64,000 bases of DNA, taken from positions 248,001 to 312,000 of the forward strand of contig JACDTU010000009.1 of NCBI GenBank assembly GCA_022376465.1, written 5' to 3'. Both the position numbers and the translations under genes were made by a program. Position 1 is the stretch's first letter. The number at the start of each line of letters is the position of its first letter. Origin of the DNA: Cubamyces lactineus (taxonomy: Eukaryota > Basidiomycota > Agaricomycetes > Polyporales > Polyporaceae). The notes beneath the pieces were generated by a model that was not told the DNA's origin, searched no databases, and worked only from the letters and a program-made list of their open reading frames with translations. This document shows positions 61,265-64,000 of the stretch, one piece after another.

Positions 61265-64000
61265 ATGCAGCCCTCACAACTCGAGATTGAGCGCGAGGTC
61301 GAAGCCCTTCGTGACCTCAGGCGGCGGTCTACCGCTCAAGGCGGTCCCGGATCCCTTATCCTCGACCCCGATCTCCCCAGTGAGGCTTCCCAGGCCCAGG
61401 CGGCGTACTGGTCTCCCCCAGATGACGAGAGCAGCAGCTCGCACGACAGCCACTCAGAGCTCAGTTCAGTACCCGCACAAGACGATCCGTTCCATCTCTT
61501 CTGGGTACCCGCTCGTCTCCATCCAGAACTTGCTCCAAAGGAGTTCAAGGAGTTCCTGCAAGAGCACGCACGCGCCGCTCCGGACGGATCCGCTCCTGCC
61601 CCAGGTCGCTCTAACTCGCTCGGCCCCTCTGGACTTGGGCGCAAAAAGTCCATGCTGAGCAGGCAGTATGACCCCCTTGCACATGCAGAGGCCGACGACA
61701 AGGACGAGAAGGTCGTGCCCATTCGACAAAACCGGACGAGCATCTACGCCAACGTGCCGCAGCTCACCATTAACGATCTGCAAAAGCTAGAGGAACTTGC
61801 GGAGGAGGCGTCCAAGAGCGATGATCCCTCGAAATTGCGAAGCGTCCTGCGCAGGAGCCTGAGCCTGAACATTGCTCCATCTGGTATGTCTTTCATGCTG
61901 CCCGTAGCGTGCGCATAGGGCCGACTTTGTTATAGTCATCGACCAGATGGACGATCTCCGAGATCCCGGCGAGGACCTCGACGCTCCAATCATTGTACCG
62001 CCTCCCAACCAGATACTCAAACGCACTGCACGCACTAAGATTAGGAAGGCCGGAACGGGTGAGGGTGCACATCGCTTTACGACCACCCGCAGTCGGAGAA
62101 AGTCGTTTGGTCGGGCAGCGACCATGGAGCCTCGCTCATCCAGCGATCTCTCATCGAGTGATCATGGTGACGTCGACACAATACGGCGCGTGACTAAGTC
62201 AGCGGAAGATGTACCTGCAGTGCCGCCACTCCCTCGACCCGAGTCGTATAGCGTGGAAGCAGCTATCTATGATGCGTACGTCCAAGAGGAGACCGAGCGG
62301 GAGCACGCCGTGGAACCGCCGCTATTATCTCGAAGTCCCGACATTGTGACAGAGATAGTGGTTGACGAAGCCCCTCCTGTCCAATCGCCTGCATCTGCGT
62401 CCGGTCCTTCACCTGCTGTATCCCCCACTCCCGTTCTCCAGCATCCCCAGCCGCAGCGAGCTCTGGTGCCCCCTTCACCTGCTGAGATCCCCGTCCCACA
62501 ACGTACACCTTCCCCATCTGCAGCGGAGCCCACGACATCACCGTCGACTTCCGAAAGCGCCCACCAAACTCGGCCACCTCTGCAAGGAGCTCCGCCTCTA
62601 TATCACCCACCACCCTCTCCCAGTCCTTCAGAGCGGTCGGAACGGTCAGACCAACGACGTGAGAAGGACAAGAAAGGGCTGTTCGGAAAGTGGGGCGGCG
62701 ACAAGGGCAGCAAGAAGCACAAGGATAAGGAGAAGGAGAAAGAGCGCGAAAAGGAGAAGGAAAGCGGCTTCTTCGGATCGCTCTTCGGGTCGAAGAAGAA
62801 GCACGAGGAGCCTCCGTCGCTCACCAACAGCGCTGCCGGTCGGGAGGCTGCTGTGGCTCTGCTGGGTGCGTCCAAGTCCTCGAAGAACTACGTTCCTCCG
62901 CCTTCTCCGCAGCTTGGGATGCACGCGCGATACCCTATCCATGTCGAGCGCGCGATATACCGGTTGAGCCATATCAAGCTCGCGAACCCTCGGCGACCTC
63001 TATACGAGCAGGTCCTCATCAGCAATCTCATGTTCTGGTACCTTGGCGTCATCAACAAAACCCAAAACCAAGGCCAGGGCCAGGGTCAGGGCCAAGGCCA
63101 AGGCCAGAATGCCGCCGCTGGAGCGTCGGGCCAGCCTACTGCCAACGGCGGCCCCTCGCAGGCGGAGAAAGAGCGGGCAGAACGCGAAAGGAAGGAACAA
63201 GAGGAGCGGGAGCGTGCGGAACGCGAGAAGGCCGAGAAGAAGGAGAGCCAGCGACGAGGGAGCCTCACGAAGCCTGCAGCAAGCGGTGCCCCTGGCTCCA
63301 GCGTACGCAGGGCGGAGACGCCGGTACGGGGACCGCAGTACGAGATGCAACACCGTGCGATGGAACAGGGCTATGGCGGATATAGCCAGCAGCCTAGTGG
63401 GTCGTCTGCTCCCGTGCGGACGTCGTCTGCGCCGCCATTACCTATGCAGAACCCGCCACGATCACCAGCACAGAGCCAACAATACTCTGTGCAGCTTGTG
63501 CAGCCTCAGCCTCGACCAGCGAGTTCCCCAGGCAGTGCAAGTAATCAGTATTACGAGCTTGGCGACTCTTCGATTTCCTCACAGCAATACCCGCTTGTTG
63601 TCACTGGTGCGCCACAACTTCCTCCAGGGGCGATGCCTCCGGTCGCGGTGGAACAGACCTGGGTCTCGTCATCTGGTCCTCCTGTGCTTACACTGAATCA
63701 TTCGTCAACATCTCCCCCACCACGCTCAGGTTCCCCGCCCACGTCGCCGCCTTCGCCGAATACACGGCGCTCACCTCCCAACAACCGCTATACGCCAGCG
63801 CAGGAGAAGCAGCCGTACAGCGGGGTCGGCGCTGGCGGAGGAGGACGACTACCAGGGCGATCGCTGTCCGCGACGGCCGCACCGTCACAGCCCATGGCGC
63901 CGATGAACGGGAAGGTGAAGAAGGTCATGAGCGCGCATGCGGTCCCGGCACGGCAGTCGAGCGAAGACGAAGACGTCCCGCTAGCGGTATGGCAACAGCA
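61265..64000 (+). CDS. Zds-domain protein (Zds1/Zds2 family), 5' part, runs off window
   Basis: Zds proteins in yeast control PP2A-Cdc55 and thereby Cdc14 release, mitotic exit and polarity. Start ATG at 61265 (MQPSQLEIEREVEALRDLRR). The N-terminal conserved box DPFHLFWVPARLHPELAPKE then FKEFLQEH is present, with LTINDLQKLEELAEEA downstream. One 56-nt intron (about 61883-61935) precedes VIDQMDDLRDPGEDLDAPII. A long disordered region rich in Pro, Ser and charged runs (KKHKDKEKEKEREKEKE) follows. The Zds C-terminal box is HARYPIHVERAIYRLSHIKL then ANPRRPLYEQVLISNLMFWY and LGVINKTQ. A Gln-Gly repeat (about 63070-63105) and a Lys/Glu/Arg-rich coiled-coil-like stretch (KERAERERKEQEERERAERE) come next, then Ser/Pro-rich tail. 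The frame is open to the window end, so the stop lies outside. Confidence 0.85.

Noticed and set aside
60702..61277. 191-codon minus-strand frame with several cysteines near the ZDS start
   Set aside because: The cysteines do not form a recognisable zinc motif, and the frame covers the ZDS promoter and start codon.

Overview
This window looks like chromosomal DNA from a filamentous basidiomycete, most likely an agaricomycete (polypore or mushroom type). The evidence is that almost every gene is cut by many short GT...YAG introns of about 50-60 nt, the base composition is fairly GC-rich, and multi-pass membrane families typical of Agaricomycetes (DUF6533, DUF6534) are present beside housekeeping genes. 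Exon models were built by eye from reading frames, splice signals and family resemblance. Gene ends are mostly firm; internal exon edges are less so.

Left part (1-12.2 kb) is compact and housekeeping: the 5' part of a mitochondrial monothiol glutaredoxin (GRX5, minus) diverges from the DNA polymerase alpha catalytic subunit (POL1, plus). A flavin-reductase-like protein (minus), an MFS drug/polyamine-type transporter (plus), SAICAR synthase (ADE1, minus) and an intron-containing tRNA-Lys(CUU) (minus) follow.

Middle (12.2-35.4 kb) is gene-poor. It holds MKT1 (plus), a small acidic single-zinc-finger protein (plus), and a desert of nearly 13 kb (22.6-35.4 kb). I can recognise no protein in the desert, but it contains GC-rich palindromes, a fold-back repeat and a ~31-bp tandem repeat.

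Right part (35.4-64 kb) is gene-dense again: a TMEM170-like membrane protein (minus), a 5'-truncated, frame-broken DUF6533 gene (plus), an ATP-dependent DNA ligase of the LIG4-like fungal family (minus), a DUF4419 gene (minus), pirin (minus), the ribosome-assembly WD40 protein RSA4/NLE1 (plus), a DUF6534 membrane protein (plus), an F-box-like protein (plus), the ER tail-anchored E2 enzyme UBC6 (minus) and the 5' part of a Zds-type protein (plus) running off the end.

The genes do not form a pathway; this is ordinary eukaryotic chromosome with several divergent gene pairs (GRX5/POL1, TMEM170/DUF6533, pirin/RSA4, UBC6/ZDS). The most unusual locus is the junction at about 41.3 kb, where a DUF4419 gene that lacks its C-terminal end runs out of frame into a DNA ligase gene that lacks its N-terminal end. 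I found no virus, CRISPR, toxin cluster or intact transposon.
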